DNA of 64,000 bases, taken from assembly GCA_046756445.1 (NCBI GenBank), contig JBHHWI010000001.1, positions 9,169 through 73,168 on the forward strand, in the 5' to 3' direction. Of the stretch, positions 45,506 through 54,516 are shown piece by piece. Numbering within the stretch: position 1 is the stretch's first letter; each line of letters starts with the position of its first letter. Under the pieces are notes generated by a model. The model saw only the letters and a list, made by a program, of their open reading frames with translations, was not told the origin of the DNA and ran no database searches. The stretch comes from JACZWL01 sp046756445. Lineage in GTDB: Bacteria; Pseudomonadota; Gammaproteobacteria; Steroidobacterales; Woeseiaceae. The translations under genes were made by a program, and so were the position numbers.

Positions 45506-46500
45506 TACGCCACGAGTTCCTGCCCGACTTCCGGCGTAACCGCCGAGCCATTTGCCCCTTCGAACACGATCGGAACCGACACCAGACGCAGCCCGCGATT
45601 GCGCAAAACGGCAAAATGCAGATGTGGCCCGGTTGAAAAACCGGTGTTGCCGGAATCGGCGATGTATTGCCCGCGCTGTACCTGATCTCCTGGTTTGACG
45701 CGAATCGTGTTCCAGTTCAGATGCGCATACACACCCATCGTCCCGTCGTCGTGCAGCACCCGAATCAGGTTCGCCGACGCGCCCTCCTCTGCAGGATCCG
45801 GGCCCGCCCGGAAATTGGTACTGGCTACTTCGAAAACGGTGCCACTCCGAGCGGCATAGACGTCCGTCCCGATGGGCATGGAAATGTCGACTGCATAGTA
45901 ACTATCAGGTGTCGAATGGGTTACGCCTACCGGAAATGCCTGCGACACCATGAATTTGTTAGCCGTCGCAAACGGCGCGCGATACTGCTGACCGGTATCG
46001 TGCTCTGCCTGCGGGTCGCCGGGCAGATATAGAAACCGATAGCTTACGTAGGGTGCGTCCACACCATCAAGGGCATCGAGCTGCAGCAGCTCCGTTTCGC
46101 TGCGGGCCGGCAGGACCCAGCTCATCGACTGGTCGGGCGCCGGCAATTCAACGTTTTGGATCTCGTCGAGGGCAAGTATGACCTCGATCGGCGCATGAAA
46201 CTCGTTTGACGCATGGAACCGAATCTGTTTGCCGACCGTGCGATGTCCCACCCACACTTGCGGCTTGCCGGTTCCGGTCGGCAGATCACGTACTTCGGCT
46301 CCCGCCTCGGTGTCGGGAGCCCGGTCCGTGTATACCCACTCGCCATCGGGTCCGCGGTATTTGTATAGCGCCTGCGCCATGCCGATCCCGGAGACGGTAA
46401 TCAGGATTGCTGTGATCAGAAGCCCTGACGGAATGGAATGCAGGGAGACCCTATCCGATGTCGATGCGCTGCCACCCGTCTTCCGTGCGTCGAATTTCAT
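45502..46500 (-). CDS. M23-family metallopeptidase with DUF4124 domain
   Basis: 332 residues from ATG 46500. A hydrophobic signal segment (LLITAILITVSGIGMAQA) precedes a DUF4124-type beta motif (YKYRGPDGEWVYTDRAP) and a C-terminal LytM/M23 domain in which YYAVDI, VYAHL and GPHLHFAV supply the zinc ligands. It probably cuts or binds peptidoglycan. The ATG lies 50 bp inside the preceding protease gene; a CTG at 46443, five bases after AGGG and directly before the hydrophobic segment, would avoid the overlap and give a normal signal peptide. The 3' end overlaps the HAD gene by 4 bp. Confidence 0.82.
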   Translation of the reverse strand: MKFDARKTGGSASTSDRVSLHSIPSGLLITAILITVSGIGMAQALYKYRGPDGEWVYTDRAPDTEAGAEVRDLPTGTGKPQVWVGHRTVGKQIRFHASNEFHAPIEVILALDEIQNVELPAPDQSMSWVLPARSETELLQLDALDGVDAPYVSYRFLYLPGDPQAEHDTGQQYRAPFATANKFMVSQAFPVGVTHSTPDSYYAVDISMPIGTDVYAARSGTVFEVASTNFRAGPDPAEEGASANLIRVLHDDGTMGVYAHLNWNTIRVKPGDQVQRGQYIADSGNTGFSTGPHLHFAVLRNRGLRLVSVPIVFEGANGSAVTPEVGQELVAY

Positions 46501-49240
46501 AGGCCGGCCAATATTGGTTGTCAAGCTTCAATGTGATGACTTCTGCCGCGCCATTCCATGTGATTGTCTTCAGGCGCACCGACGTCCTGTCCCGCTTGCC
46601 CCGGACGACGTCGACGAATGTCTGCAAATCCGGTGTTGCCCTGTCGTCCACTTCGACGATCCGTCGTCCCGCCCACAATCCGTAACGGGTCGCGGGAGAC
46701 CCGTAGCTGAAGAACGCCACATACACGCCGTACGGACTGATACTCCGTTGCGCGGCCATCGCCCGGTGCGGGTCCTGCAGCAACGCGCCAGCCCAGGATA
46801 CTGCGCGTTGCAATCCCAGCCCGTCCAGTGCAACGGTCTCGATTTCGAGGTCGTGCCGGGCGTCGTCTCGCCAGATCGTTACCGCGACTTCCGGCTTCTG
46901 AACGGCGCGCTCGAGCTCGCGAAACGTCGTAACCAACCGACCGTCGATCGCCAGGATCATGTCGCCGTTGCGCAGCTTTCCGGCAGCCGGCGATCCGGCG
47001 ACGATGCGGCTTATGCTCAACACGCGCCGGCCTTGCGCGTCGTAGTCCTCCAGTCTCGACAGCCACTCCTCGTCCAGACCCAGTTTGCGTGCCGCAAACA
47101 GCGGGGCATACGCAACTTCCGTTTCCAGGGAATAAAGCGGCTTGCCTTCGCGCACCAGGTCGACCAGTTCGGCGACCAGATCGCTCCCGATGCCGCGATT
47201 AAACTGACCGGAATCGTTGCCCGTCTGATACGAAAAACTGGACCACAGACCGGACACGTGCCCGCGCTTATCGAGCAGCACGCCGTCGACATCCGCCGGC
47301 GCATTAACGAGTGCAATTCCTTCGAGGTTCGAATCCCGAAACCGCAGCGTCCGTGACAGCGGCAGCGTCAATGGATCAACTGACGAGACCGTGCTTGCCT
47401 GATGCACGAGTTGGTGGTCACCTCTGAGTCCAACGACCCAGACCTCGTCTCCGGGTTCGACACCCTCCGTATTGAACATGCCTGACTTGACGGGAGTGTC
47501 TCCGATAGACCGGGGATCATAGGAAACCATCGCCAGGTTATGCAGCGGGTGAACATAGACAACCCGCCCGGGAACTTCCAGGGAGCCGGCAAAGGTAATG
47601 GTCACATCCCCCATTGCGACCGGCACCGTGTTTCTGTCGACCACGACGAAGCCCCGTTCGGTGTCGACGATCAGGCCGGTGCCGTAGTAATGCCGGTCGG
47701 CCACGCCTGACACCGTATAGGGCAGGTCGAAATTCACGACCACAAGCGACGGCACTATCTTTCGAACCCTTGGATCGCTGTGGCCATTGAACCGCGTGCT
47801 GCCCGATTCGGTCTGCGAGCTGCCGGGGCCCGGTGCCAGGTCCCTGCAGGGCCAGATCCCTGTGGAATCATCCCGCCGACAGTGCCGCGCCGGGAACCAT
47901 CTCCTGTCCATCTCGAATGAACGCACGATACTGTTACGCGGGTCTTCAATCGTCTTGTAGCGGATAGTCGTCTTGTCGCGATCACCAAGACCGTTCAGGA
48001 TCTCTTCGAGGTCGACGATGCTTGCGACAGCCTCGCCGCCTATCTCGGTGATGACCGCACCGCGCGGAATTGCGGATCTCGAAAGCGCGTAGCCGGGGTT
48101 GGCAACATATACGCCGCTCACCGAACGGTTGTAATGGCGCGCCTGCTGATACGAAAGGTCGTGAACAATTGCATCGCCGAATTCAACGTACTCGGCGGGA
48201 GAAATGGCGTGAAGGTCGCCGACCAGTACGTGTTCGGTTACCCTGCGCCCGCCCCTTTCGACTTCGATCGTGATTTCATTGCCGACGTTATCATCGAGGA
48301 TTGTGGCCAACGGCACGAATTCGCTGATGAGCTCGCCGTTGATTCGGATCAGTATGTCACCCGGTGCCAGTTTGCCGGCCGAATCGGAATCGGGAATGAC
48401 CTGCGCTACCGTGAGCATACCGGTCTGGTCCGGGTTCGTTGTGCGGGCAAGCTGCTCAATGTCTTCCGACAGTCCGAGTCGTCGCAGCTCGTCGTAGGCC
48501 TTGCGCTCAAACACGGATTGCAGCGTGCCGCGAGACACGGGTTTGCCTGCCTGCAGCAACTTCAATGCACGATCGATTCTGTCCAGCGGCAGGAAGAAGC
48601 TGCTCGCGGCCGAGTTATTGGCGCCGGCGTTAAGCGCAATCACCTCGCCCTCGATATTGACCACCGGCGATCCGGAAGAGCCACCGGACGTGCCCGAGGC
48701 AGCCTGAAAATAAAATGTATTGAAGTCGTTGTACTTGCCCCGACCGTAGTCCGGTGCCTTACGGTCGAGGCGCGCGATCGTCCCGGAAAGAATCGACAGT
48801 TGCTCGCCGGCATCGTTGCCGACGACTCGAATCTCGCGACCGATGCTGGCTGCACCCGGTGCGAGCGGCAGCTCGGTCGGCTCTATGTATCGTAACTCGC
48901 CCGGATCGTATCCGAAAAAACCGAAGTCATGCACCGGGTCGCGGTAAATCGGTGTTAAGCGCACTTCCTCGTTATTGACGAAAATCGCTTCCGCCACAAC
49001 CGGTCCGGGCGTCACGACGTGCCGGTTCGTCAGAATCAGGCCGCGTTTTGCATCGACGACGAAGCCCGTCGCCTGCGTCGAGGAATTCCACTCGGTATCG
49101 AATGCGCGGGTGCTGTCAACGCGGATGGAGACGACGCCCGACGAAATCCGCTCCAGCGTGCCGACCCACGCCGGCTTTTCGCCGAAGCACGGCGACGTCG
49201 CGCAAACCGCGACAATAGTGAGAATAACTTTCCCTTTCAT
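46451..49240 (-). CDS. Tandem trypsin-PDZ serine protease (Deg7/Nma111-like)
   Basis: 929 residues with a signal peptide (about 1-20). It has two successive trypsin-like plus PDZ units. The first has a full triad: His74 in TNRHVV, Asp105 in DPVHDFGFF and Ser189 in GGSSGSPV. The second, from about residue 480, keeps the fold (GLIVDTERGFVVVDRNTV, VHPLHNLAMVSYD) but lacks the histidine and the serine. This active-plus-degenerate layout is that of plant Deg7 and yeast Nma111 rather than DegP. It is presumably a periplasmic quality-control protease. Followed by the M23 peptidase gene. Confidence 0.85.
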   Translation of the reverse strand: MKGKVILTIVAVCATSPCFGEKPAWVGTLERISSGVVSIRVDSTRAFDTEWNSSTQATGFVVDAKRGLILTNRHVVTPGPVVAEAIFVNNEEVRLTPIYRDPVHDFGFFGYDPGELRYIEPTELPLAPGAASIGREIRVVGNDAGEQLSILSGTIARLDRKAPDYGRGKYNDFNTFYFQAASGTSGGSSGSPVVNIEGEVIALNAGANNSAASSFFLPLDRIDRALKLLQAGKPVSRGTLQSVFERKAYDELRRLGLSEDIEQLARTTNPDQTGMLTVAQVIPDSDSAGKLAPGDILIRINGELISEFVPLATILDDNVGNEITIEVERGGRRVTEHVLVGDLHAISPAEYVEFGDAIVHDLSYQQARHYNRSVSGVYVANPGYALSRSAIPRGAVITEIGGEAVASIVDLEEILNGLGDRDKTTIRYKTIEDPRNSIVRSFEMDRRWFPARHCRRDDSTGIWPCRDLAPGPGSSQTESGSTRFNGHSDPRVRKIVPSLVVVNFDLPYTVSGVADRHYYGTGLIVDTERGFVVVDRNTVPVAMGDVTITFAGSLEVPGRVVYVHPLHNLAMVSYDPRSIGDTPVKSGMFNTEGVEPGDEVWVVGLRGDHQLVHQASTVSSVDPLTLPLSRTLRFRDSNLEGIALVNAPADVDGVLLDKRGHVSGLWSSFSYQTGNDSGQFNRGIGSDLVAELVDLVREGKPLYSLETEVAYAPLFAARKLGLDEEWLSRLEDYDAQGRRVLSISRIVAGSPAAGKLRNGDMILAIDGRLVTTFRELERAVQKPEVAVTIWRDDARHDLEIETVALDGLGLQRAVSWAGALLQDPHRAMAAQRSISPYGVYVAFFSYGSPATRYGLWAGRRIVEVDDRATPDLQTFVDVVRGKRDRTSVRLKTITWNGAAEVITLKLDNQYWPAYEIRRTEDGWQRIDIG

Positions 49241-49262
49241 ACTCTTCTGGACTCGGAGAATT

Positions 49263-50747
49263 CTATCCGGTTCCCTCTCCCGTCGGCGGCCTGTAGGCGA
49301 GATCCAGATTCCTCGCGGCCTTCACGTCGTCCAGCCGCCGCACAGGCATGCGGTGCGGCGCGTCCTTGTGACCCGCCGATCCGCTCTTTGCATCCTCGGC
49401 AATCTCGATCATCGCGTCAACGAACCGGTCGAGGATTTCCCTGGTTTCTGTCTCGGTCGGCTCAATCAGCAGGCATTCGGGAACGAGCAGTGGAAAATAG
49501 GTCGTTGGCGCATGGAAGCCATGGTCCAGCAGCACCTTGGCGACATCCATCGCCGTGAGATCGATCGATTGCGCCTCCGCCTTCAGCGTAATGATGAACT
49601 CGTGGCTTGCTCTGCGCTGGGGAAATGCGGGTTCGAAGCCGGCAGCTTTGAGGCGGGCCTGAAGGTAGTTTGCGTTCAGCGTCGCGAATTCGGCGATCCG
49701 ACGCATGCCATCCCGCCCCACGATGCGCATGTAGACGTAGGCGCGCAGCAGCACGCCGGCGTTACCCATGAAGCCCGAGAGTCGGCCTATGCTTTGCGGC
49801 AGATCATCTTCGGTCAACCAGTCGAAGAAAACCTCGCCATCCACCTCGGTTCTGCCGACCACCGGCACCGGCATGTACGGCAGCAGGCGCTCGCCGACGC
49901 CCACGGCGCCGGAGCCGGGGCCGCCACCGCCATGCGGTGTCGAGAAGGTCTTGTGGAGATTCAGGTGGATGACGTCGAAACCCATGTCGGCGGGGCGGGC
50001 CTTGCCGAGGATCGCATTCAGGTTGGCGCCGTCGTAATACAGAAGTCCACCGGCGTCGTGCACCAGTTTCTGGATTTCCAGAATCCTTCGTTCGAACACG
50101 CCGAGCGTAGACGGATTGGTAAGCATTATGCCGGCCGTGTTGGGTCCCAGCGCCTCATCGAGCGCCTTGACATCGACATCGCCATGCTCGCTTGTCGGCA
50201 CCTCACGAACAACGCAGCCGCACATCGTCGCCGTGGCCGGGTTCGTGCCGTGCGCCGCGTCCGGGACGATGATCTCGTTACGTTCGTGATCGCCCCGCGC
50301 ACGGTGATACGCGCGAATCATCGCCACGCCGGCCAGCTCTCCCTGTGCCCCGGCCATCGGCGTCAGGGAAACGCCTTTCATGCCGGTGACCGCCTTCAGC
50401 ATTTGCTGAAGCTCGTACATGCACTCGAGAAAGCCCTGGCCGTGGCTTGCCGGAGCCAGCGGGTGCCGGTTTGCGAAGCCCGGCAACAATGCGAGCGCAT
50501 TGCAGATCCTGGGGTTGTATTTCATCGTGCATGATCCGAGCGGATAGAAGTGCGTGTCTATCGAGAAATTCTGCTGGGACAATCTGGTGAAATGCCTCAG
50601 GACCTGCAGTTCCGACACCTCGGGCAACAGAGCCGGTTCATCCCGCAGAAACGGATCCGGAATACCGGCTTCACCGGGCTGCCGTGGAGCCTGGGCGATA
50701 GCCCTGCGGCCGGGTCGCGATTTCTCGAAGATCAGTGGCTCACCCAT
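49263..50747 (-). CDS. gcvPB: Glycine decarboxylase P-protein, subunit 2
   Basis: 494 residues, the PLP-binding half of the split P-protein. FYPLGSCTMKYNPR, LTPMAGAQGELAG, and the PLP lysine in HLNLHKTFSTPHGGGGPG are diagnostic. With GcvPA it decarboxylates glycine and loads the aminomethyl group onto lipoyl-GcvH. Two-subunit P-proteins are common outside the enteric group. It is the last gene of the operon, 6 bp after tpx. Confidence 0.96.
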   Translation of the reverse strand: MGEPLIFEKSRPGRRAIAQAPRQPGEAGIPDPFLRDEPALLPEVSELQVLRHFTRLSQQNFSIDTHFYPLGSCTMKYNPRICNALALLPGFANRHPLAPASHGQGFLECMYELQQMLKAVTGMKGVSLTPMAGAQGELAGVAMIRAYHRARGDHERNEIIVPDAAHGTNPATATMCGCVVREVPTSEHGDVDVKALDEALGPNTAGIMLTNPSTLGVFERRILEIQKLVHDAGGLLYYDGANLNAILGKARPADMGFDVIHLNLHKTFSTPHGGGGPGSGAVGVGERLLPYMPVPVVGRTEVDGEVFFDWLTEDDLPQSIGRLSGFMGNAGVLLRAYVYMRIVGRDGMRRIAEFATLNANYLQARLKAAGFEPAFPQRRASHEFIITLKAEAQSIDLTAMDVAKVLLDHGFHAPTTYFPLLVPECLLIEPTETETREILDRFVDAMIEIAEDAKSGSAGHKDAPHRMPVRRLDDVKAARNLDLAYRPPTGEGTG

Positions 50748-50753
50748 GCTCGA

Positions 50754-51269
50754 TTACTCTTCTATCCTTTGGCCCAGCGCCAGGTACGCCGCCTTGTAAT
50801 TCGGTTCCTGTCCGATGTCGTCTATCTGCTCCCGGTGTACGACCGTGTTGTTTTCGTCGAGCACGACAACCGCTCTGGAAAACATGCCTGCAAGCGGCCC
50901 TTCCATGATTTGCACGCCATAGTTTTCGCCGAAGCCCATATGACGTATCGCTGATAATCCGACAACCCGCTTCAGTGAATGCTTGTCACGAAACCTCGCG
51001 TGCGCAAATGGCAAATCATAGGAGATCATCAGCTCCGCGATGTCGTCGAAGTCCTTGGAATACCTGTCGAACGCGATGACTGACGCCGCGCATACCGGCG
51101 TGTCGATGCTGGGGAAGATATTGAAAATCTTGCGCAGGCCGAGCCAGTTCGCGAGCGTGACGTCCTTCAGCTCCGTGTTTACCAGCGAGAAGTCCGGCGC
51201 CCTGCTGCCGACCGTCGGTAGCTCTCCGTGAGTCCGGTACGTCCCGCCCTGGTACCTTATCCTGGCCAT
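50754..51269 (-). CDS. tpx: Thiol peroxidase Tpx lacking the resolving cysteine
   Basis: 171 residues, a peroxiredoxin of the Tpx group. The peroxidatic cysteine is Cys60 in SIDTPVCAAS. In E. coli Tpx the resolving cysteine follows DLPFAxxRF; here the same place reads DLPFAHARFRD, with arginine at residue 94, and no other cysteine exists in the protein. It must use a 1-Cys mechanism with an outside thiol or another partner. It sits between gcvPA (3 bp upstream) and gcvPB (6 bp downstream), hence under glycine riboswitch control. Confidence 0.88.
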   Translation of the reverse strand: MARIRYQGGTYRTHGELPTVGSRAPDFSLVNTELKDVTLANWLGLRKIFNIFPSIDTPVCAASVIAFDRYSKDFDDIAELMISYDLPFAHARFRDKHSLKRVVGLSAIRHMGFGENYGVQIMEGPLAGMFSRAVVVLDENNTVVHREQIDDIGQEPNYKAAYLALGQRIEE

Positions 51270-51272
51270 CGC

Positions 51273-52646
51273 TCAGGCGCTCTTTACATTGCCGGCGTTC
51301 ATGATTTCCCGCAGGGCCGTTGCGTATGACTCAAGGTCTGCCTGCGTCTTGGTTTCCGTTGCACAGACCAGCAAGGCGTTACCGAGCTCGGGAAAATCTT
51401 TCGACAGGTCAATGCCTCCGAGGATGTCCCTGACTGCCAGCGCCTCCAGCACCGGACAGACGGGGCGGTCCAGACGGAGCCCCGCCTCGTGAAAATGCGG
51501 TCCGGCAAAAAGCGGCTCCACACCGTCAATCTGCGTGAGCAGGCCGATCAGCTCCGCCGTACGACGGTGCGATGCGAGCGCCACGCTGGACAGGCCCCGA
51601 TGTCCCAGCAGAGACATGTATATCGTAGCTGCCGTGACCATGAGCCCCTGGTTCGTGCATATGTTCGATGTCGCCTTGGAGCGCCGGATATGCTGCTCCC
51701 GTGCCTGCAAGGTGAGGGTGTAACCGCTGTTGCCGTCGAGGTCGGTGGTGCGCCCGACGATGCGGCCCGGCATCTGCCGCACCAGCCTTTGCTTGCAGGC
51801 CATGATCCCGAAGTAGGGGCCGCCGGAGGACAGCGGCACGCCAAGCGGCTGCCCTTCGCCGCAGGCGATGTCGGCGCCTTCGGTCCCCCAGTCACCCGGC
51901 GCATTGAGAATCGCAAGTGAAGTCGGATTCACAATCGCGATAACGAACGCTCCCCGAGAATGCGCCCAGTCGGTAATCCGGTCGATTCTCTCGAGCGTGC
52001 CGAAAAACGACGGCTGCTGAATGACGACGGCGACGGGCGCTTCGGTGTCATCCAGGCAATCCACATCCGTCGTGCCGGTTGTGGCGTCTAGCTGCATACG
52101 ATCGAAGGTCAGCCCCTGACTGCCGGCGATCGCTGTCGCTACCTTCTGATAGACGGGCGTGACTCCAGAGGAGAGCAGGACGCGTCTGGACGTTGCGGCC
52201 CGATTCGCCCTGACGGCCATCAGTGCGGCTTCGGCGAGCGCCGAGGCACCGTCGTACAGCGATGCATTGCTGGCATCCAGACCGGTAAGGCCTGTGATCA
52301 TCGTCTGGTATTCGTATATCGTCTGCAGCGTTCCCTGGCTCGCCTCGGCCTGGTACGGCGTATAGGCGCTGTAGAACTCTCCGCGCGTCGCAATATCCCA
52401 GACCACAGCCGGAATGTGATGTTCGTAGGCTCCGGCACCGATGAACGAGAGCGGTAATCCGTCCCGCGCCGCACGGGCATGCATCAGACGGGCGATCTCC
52501 ATTTCGGTCAGCGCTTCGGGTACGCCGTCGAGATCATCGATCAGAAGCTCGGCCGGAATCTCTTCGAAAAGATCCTCGATCCTCGACGCACCGATCGCGT
52601 CCAGCATCTCTCTTACGTCTTGTTCGGTATGCGGTATGAATGGCAT
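51273..52646 (-). CDS. gcvPA: Glycine decarboxylase P-protein, subunit 1
   Basis: 457 residues, the N-terminal half of the split glycine decarboxylase. MPFIPHTEQDVREMLDAIG at the start is typical of GcvPA, as are EYQTMITGLTGLDASNASLYDG and the GGPYFGIMACK segment. The ATG at 52646 agrees with the family; the GTG at 52670 overlapping the gcvH stop would add eight unrelated residues. The gene follows gcvH by 23 bp. Confidence 0.95.
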   Translation of the reverse strand: MPFIPHTEQDVREMLDAIGASRIEDLFEEIPAELLIDDLDGVPEALTEMEIARLMHARAARDGLPLSFIGAGAYEHHIPAVVWDIATRGEFYSAYTPYQAEASQGTLQTIYEYQTMITGLTGLDASNASLYDGASALAEAALMAVRANRAATSRRVLLSSGVTPVYQKVATAIAGSQGLTFDRMQLDATTGTTDVDCLDDTEAPVAVVIQQPSFFGTLERIDRITDWAHSRGAFVIAIVNPTSLAILNAPGDWGTEGADIACGEGQPLGVPLSSGGPYFGIMACKQRLVRQMPGRIVGRTTDLDGNSGYTLTLQAREQHIRRSKATSNICTNQGLMVTAATIYMSLLGHRGLSSVALASHRRTAELIGLLTQIDGVEPLFAGPHFHEAGLRLDRPVCPVLEALAVRDILGGIDLSKDFPELGNALLVCATETKTQADLESYATALREIMNAGNVKSA

Positions 52647-52669
52647 TCGGGTATCACCGTTCAGGAGCA

Positions 52670-53059
52670 CTAGGCGTCTATGCCGTCCAGAAGGGCCTGA
52701 TAAGCATCGGGATCCATCGTGTTTTCTGCATCGCCCGATGGTTGCACACGAACGATCCAGCCATCCCCGTACGGGTCGGCATTGATTCTCTCAGGGTCAT
52801 CCGCCAGATCCGCGTTCACTTCGAGGACGGATCCGGAAACCGGTGCATAGACGTCCGCTGCGGCTTTCACGGACTCGACAACCGCCATGTCACCACCGGC
52901 CTCGATCGCCTGCCCCACCTCGGGCAACTCGACATAGACCAGGTCACCTAGCGTGGATTGCGCGTGGTCCGTAATTCCCACCGTGATGCTGCCATCCTCT
53001 TCCTGGCGCAGCCACTCGTGTTCACTCGTGTAACGCAGATCGCCTGGTAATTCGCTCAT
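52670..53059 (-). CDS. gcvH: Glycine cleavage system H-protein
   Basis: 129 residues, as in E. coli. GcvH carries the lipoyl arm that shuttles the aminomethyl group between the P-, T- and L-proteins. The lipoylated lysine is Lys65 in AVVESVKAAADV. RYTSEHEWL near the N-terminus is characteristic. Lipoylation should depend on LipB, encoded in this window. Confidence 0.96.
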   Translation of the reverse strand: MSELPGDLRYTSEHEWLRQEEDGSITVGITDHAQSTLGDLVYVELPEVGQAIEAGGDMAVVESVKAAADVYAPVSGSVLEVNADLADDPERINADPYGDGWIVRVQPSGDAENTMDPDAYQALLDGIDA

Positions 53060-53073
53060 TCTTGTTCTCCCGG

Positions 53074-54168
53074 TTACTCAAGTTCGACACAGGATTTTCC
53101 GTTGCGCACGAAAGGCGGCCGTATGATTCTTGCAGCGAGCATTTTACCCCTCACCTCGACCGTTGCCCGTTCGTAGTTTCCGGCAGGCAGCCGCGCAAGC
53201 GCGATGGATCGCTGCAGCGTCGGCGAGAAGCCGCCGCTGGTGATTTCGCCGTCGCCGATTCCCTCGACGAAAACCCGCTGGCGATTTCGCAGAACTCCTC
53301 GATCCTCCAGCAGAAGGCCCGTGAATTTTCGCCTGTCCTTATTCTCACGGAGTCTGGACAAAGCGGCCCTGCCGATGAAATCCCGATCCTCGGGACCCCA
53401 CGCAATCGTCCATCCGAGGCCGGATTCCAGCGGCGAAGTCGTCTCGTCCATGTCCGTGCCGTACAGATTCATGCCGGCCTCGAGACGCAATGTGTCGCGG
53501 GCACCGAGACCGCAGGGCGCAACCCCGGAATCGAGCAGTTGCTGCCATATTGCCTCGCTGTCGGCTGCCGGAATGACGATCTCCCAACCGTCCTCCCCCG
53601 TATAGCCCGTGCGCGCTACGAACCGGCTTCCTGCTTCGAGCCCGTAGAACGGTTTCAAGGCGAGTGCTGCATCACGCCATTCTTCAGGCACGACACCGGC
53701 CGCCAACTGCCGGGCGTGCGGTCCCTGCACGGCAATCATTGCCAGGTCCCCGCGCTCGTCGATGTCGACCGCACAGGCACGCGCCTGCCGCGTGATCCAG
53801 GCAATATCCTTGTCCCGGGTCGCGGAATTGACGACCATACGATAACGGACGGGTTCCAGAGAATAGACGATCAGGTCATCGATCACGCCACCGTCGTCGT
53901 TCAACATGCAGGTGTACAGCGCTTTGCCCCTGTCAGCCAGTCTTGCGACGTCGTTGGCCAGGAGATGACGCAGAAACTCCATCGCTTTTTCGCCGTGTAT
54001 GTCGACGACAGTCATGTGCGAGACGTCGAACGCACCCGCATGATTTCGTACGGCGTGGTGTTCTTCGATTTGCGAACCATAATGCAGCGGCATGTCCCAG
54101 CCGCCGAAGTCGACCATGCGCGCGCCCGCCTCTACATGTCTGGCATAAAGTGGCGTTTGCTGTCCCAT
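53074..54168 (-). CDS. gcvT: Glycine cleavage system T-protein (aminomethyltransferase)
   Basis: 364 residues, same as E. coli. GcvT transfers the methylene group to tetrahydrofolate and frees ammonia, feeding the folate pool used by MetF, ThyA and MetH. Signatures: MVDFGGWDMPLHYG, AFDVSHM, RTGYTGEDGWEIV and the LGARDTLRLEAGMNLYG segment. First gene of the operon, preceded by a tandem glycine riboswitch and terminator. Confidence 0.96.
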   Translation of the reverse strand: MGQQTPLYARHVEAGARMVDFGGWDMPLHYGSQIEEHHAVRNHAGAFDVSHMTVVDIHGEKAMEFLRHLLANDVARLADRGKALYTCMLNDDGGVIDDLIVYSLEPVRYRMVVNSATRDKDIAWITRQARACAVDIDERGDLAMIAVQGPHARQLAAGVVPEEWRDAALALKPFYGLEAGSRFVARTGYTGEDGWEIVIPAADSEAIWQQLLDSGVAPCGLGARDTLRLEAGMNLYGTDMDETTSPLESGLGWTIAWGPEDRDFIGRAALSRLRENKDRRKFTGLLLEDRGVLRNRQRVFVEGIGDGEITSGGFSPTLQRSIALARLPAGNYERATVEVRGKMLAARIIRPPFVRNGKSCVELE

Positions 54169-54186
54169 TCTTGCTCCCGGCGTTCA

Positions 54187-54237
54187 CAAACAAAGAAGGC
54201 GGCGGATCGAATCCCATGAACAATTCGATCTGCCGCC
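54187..54237 (-). terminator. Intrinsic terminator of the glycine riboswitch
   Basis: On the minus strand a 15-bp stem (GGCGGCAGATCGAAT pairing with ATTCGATCCGCCGCC, one mismatch) encloses a 10-base loop and is followed by the T-rich run TTCTTTGTTTG. It lies directly after aptamer 2 and 18 bp before the gcvT start, so it is the likely expression platform. Its first bases overlap the end of the aptamer. Confidence 0.8.
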
Positions 54238-54420
54238 CCTCTGTCCGGTAACCTGAGAGATCGCGCCGCGTGTCTCGCCAGGCGGCTGCATTCCCCTTCG
54301 GTGGGCCAAAAGCTGCCTCTCTCCAGAGCTGATCAGGATGTTCAGTCCGTCTGCCTGAGCGTTTCCGGGCGAGTTGCGCCTTCGGCGCCCCGTGTTACCG
54401 GGGTCTCTTCTGCACACCCT
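54236..54420 (-). ncRNA. Tandem glycine riboswitch upstream of gcvT
   Basis: Read on the minus strand, aptamer 1 (about 54330-54420) has the blocks AGAAGAGACCCC, GCGCCGAAGGCGCAA, GCTCAGGCAG and GGACTGAAC; aptamer 2 (about 54236-54328) has CTGGAGAGAGGC, CACCGAAGGGGAA, CTCTCAGGTTACCGGACAG and AGGGG. These are the conserved cores of the glycine aptamer. In known cases glycine binding stops terminator formation and turns the cleavage operon on. The terminator is adjacent, which supports an ON switch here. Confidence 0.92.
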
Positions 54421-54437
54421 ATGGATCAGTGGGCGCA

Positions 54438-54467
54438 ATCATAGCCAAGTGTCTCGACAGTTGCCAG
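54438..54467 (-). promoter_or_regulatory. Candidate promoter of the gcv operon
   Basis: On the minus strand CTGGCA (54462-54467) and TATGAT (54438-54443) are separated by 18 bp. A transcript would begin near 54430, about ten bases before the first riboswitch helix, which fits its expected 5' end. Confidence 0.5.
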
Positions 54468-54516
54468 CAGCCCGCAAGCTCGTAACAATGCGGGCACAAC
54501 GCGCGGGAGAATACCG

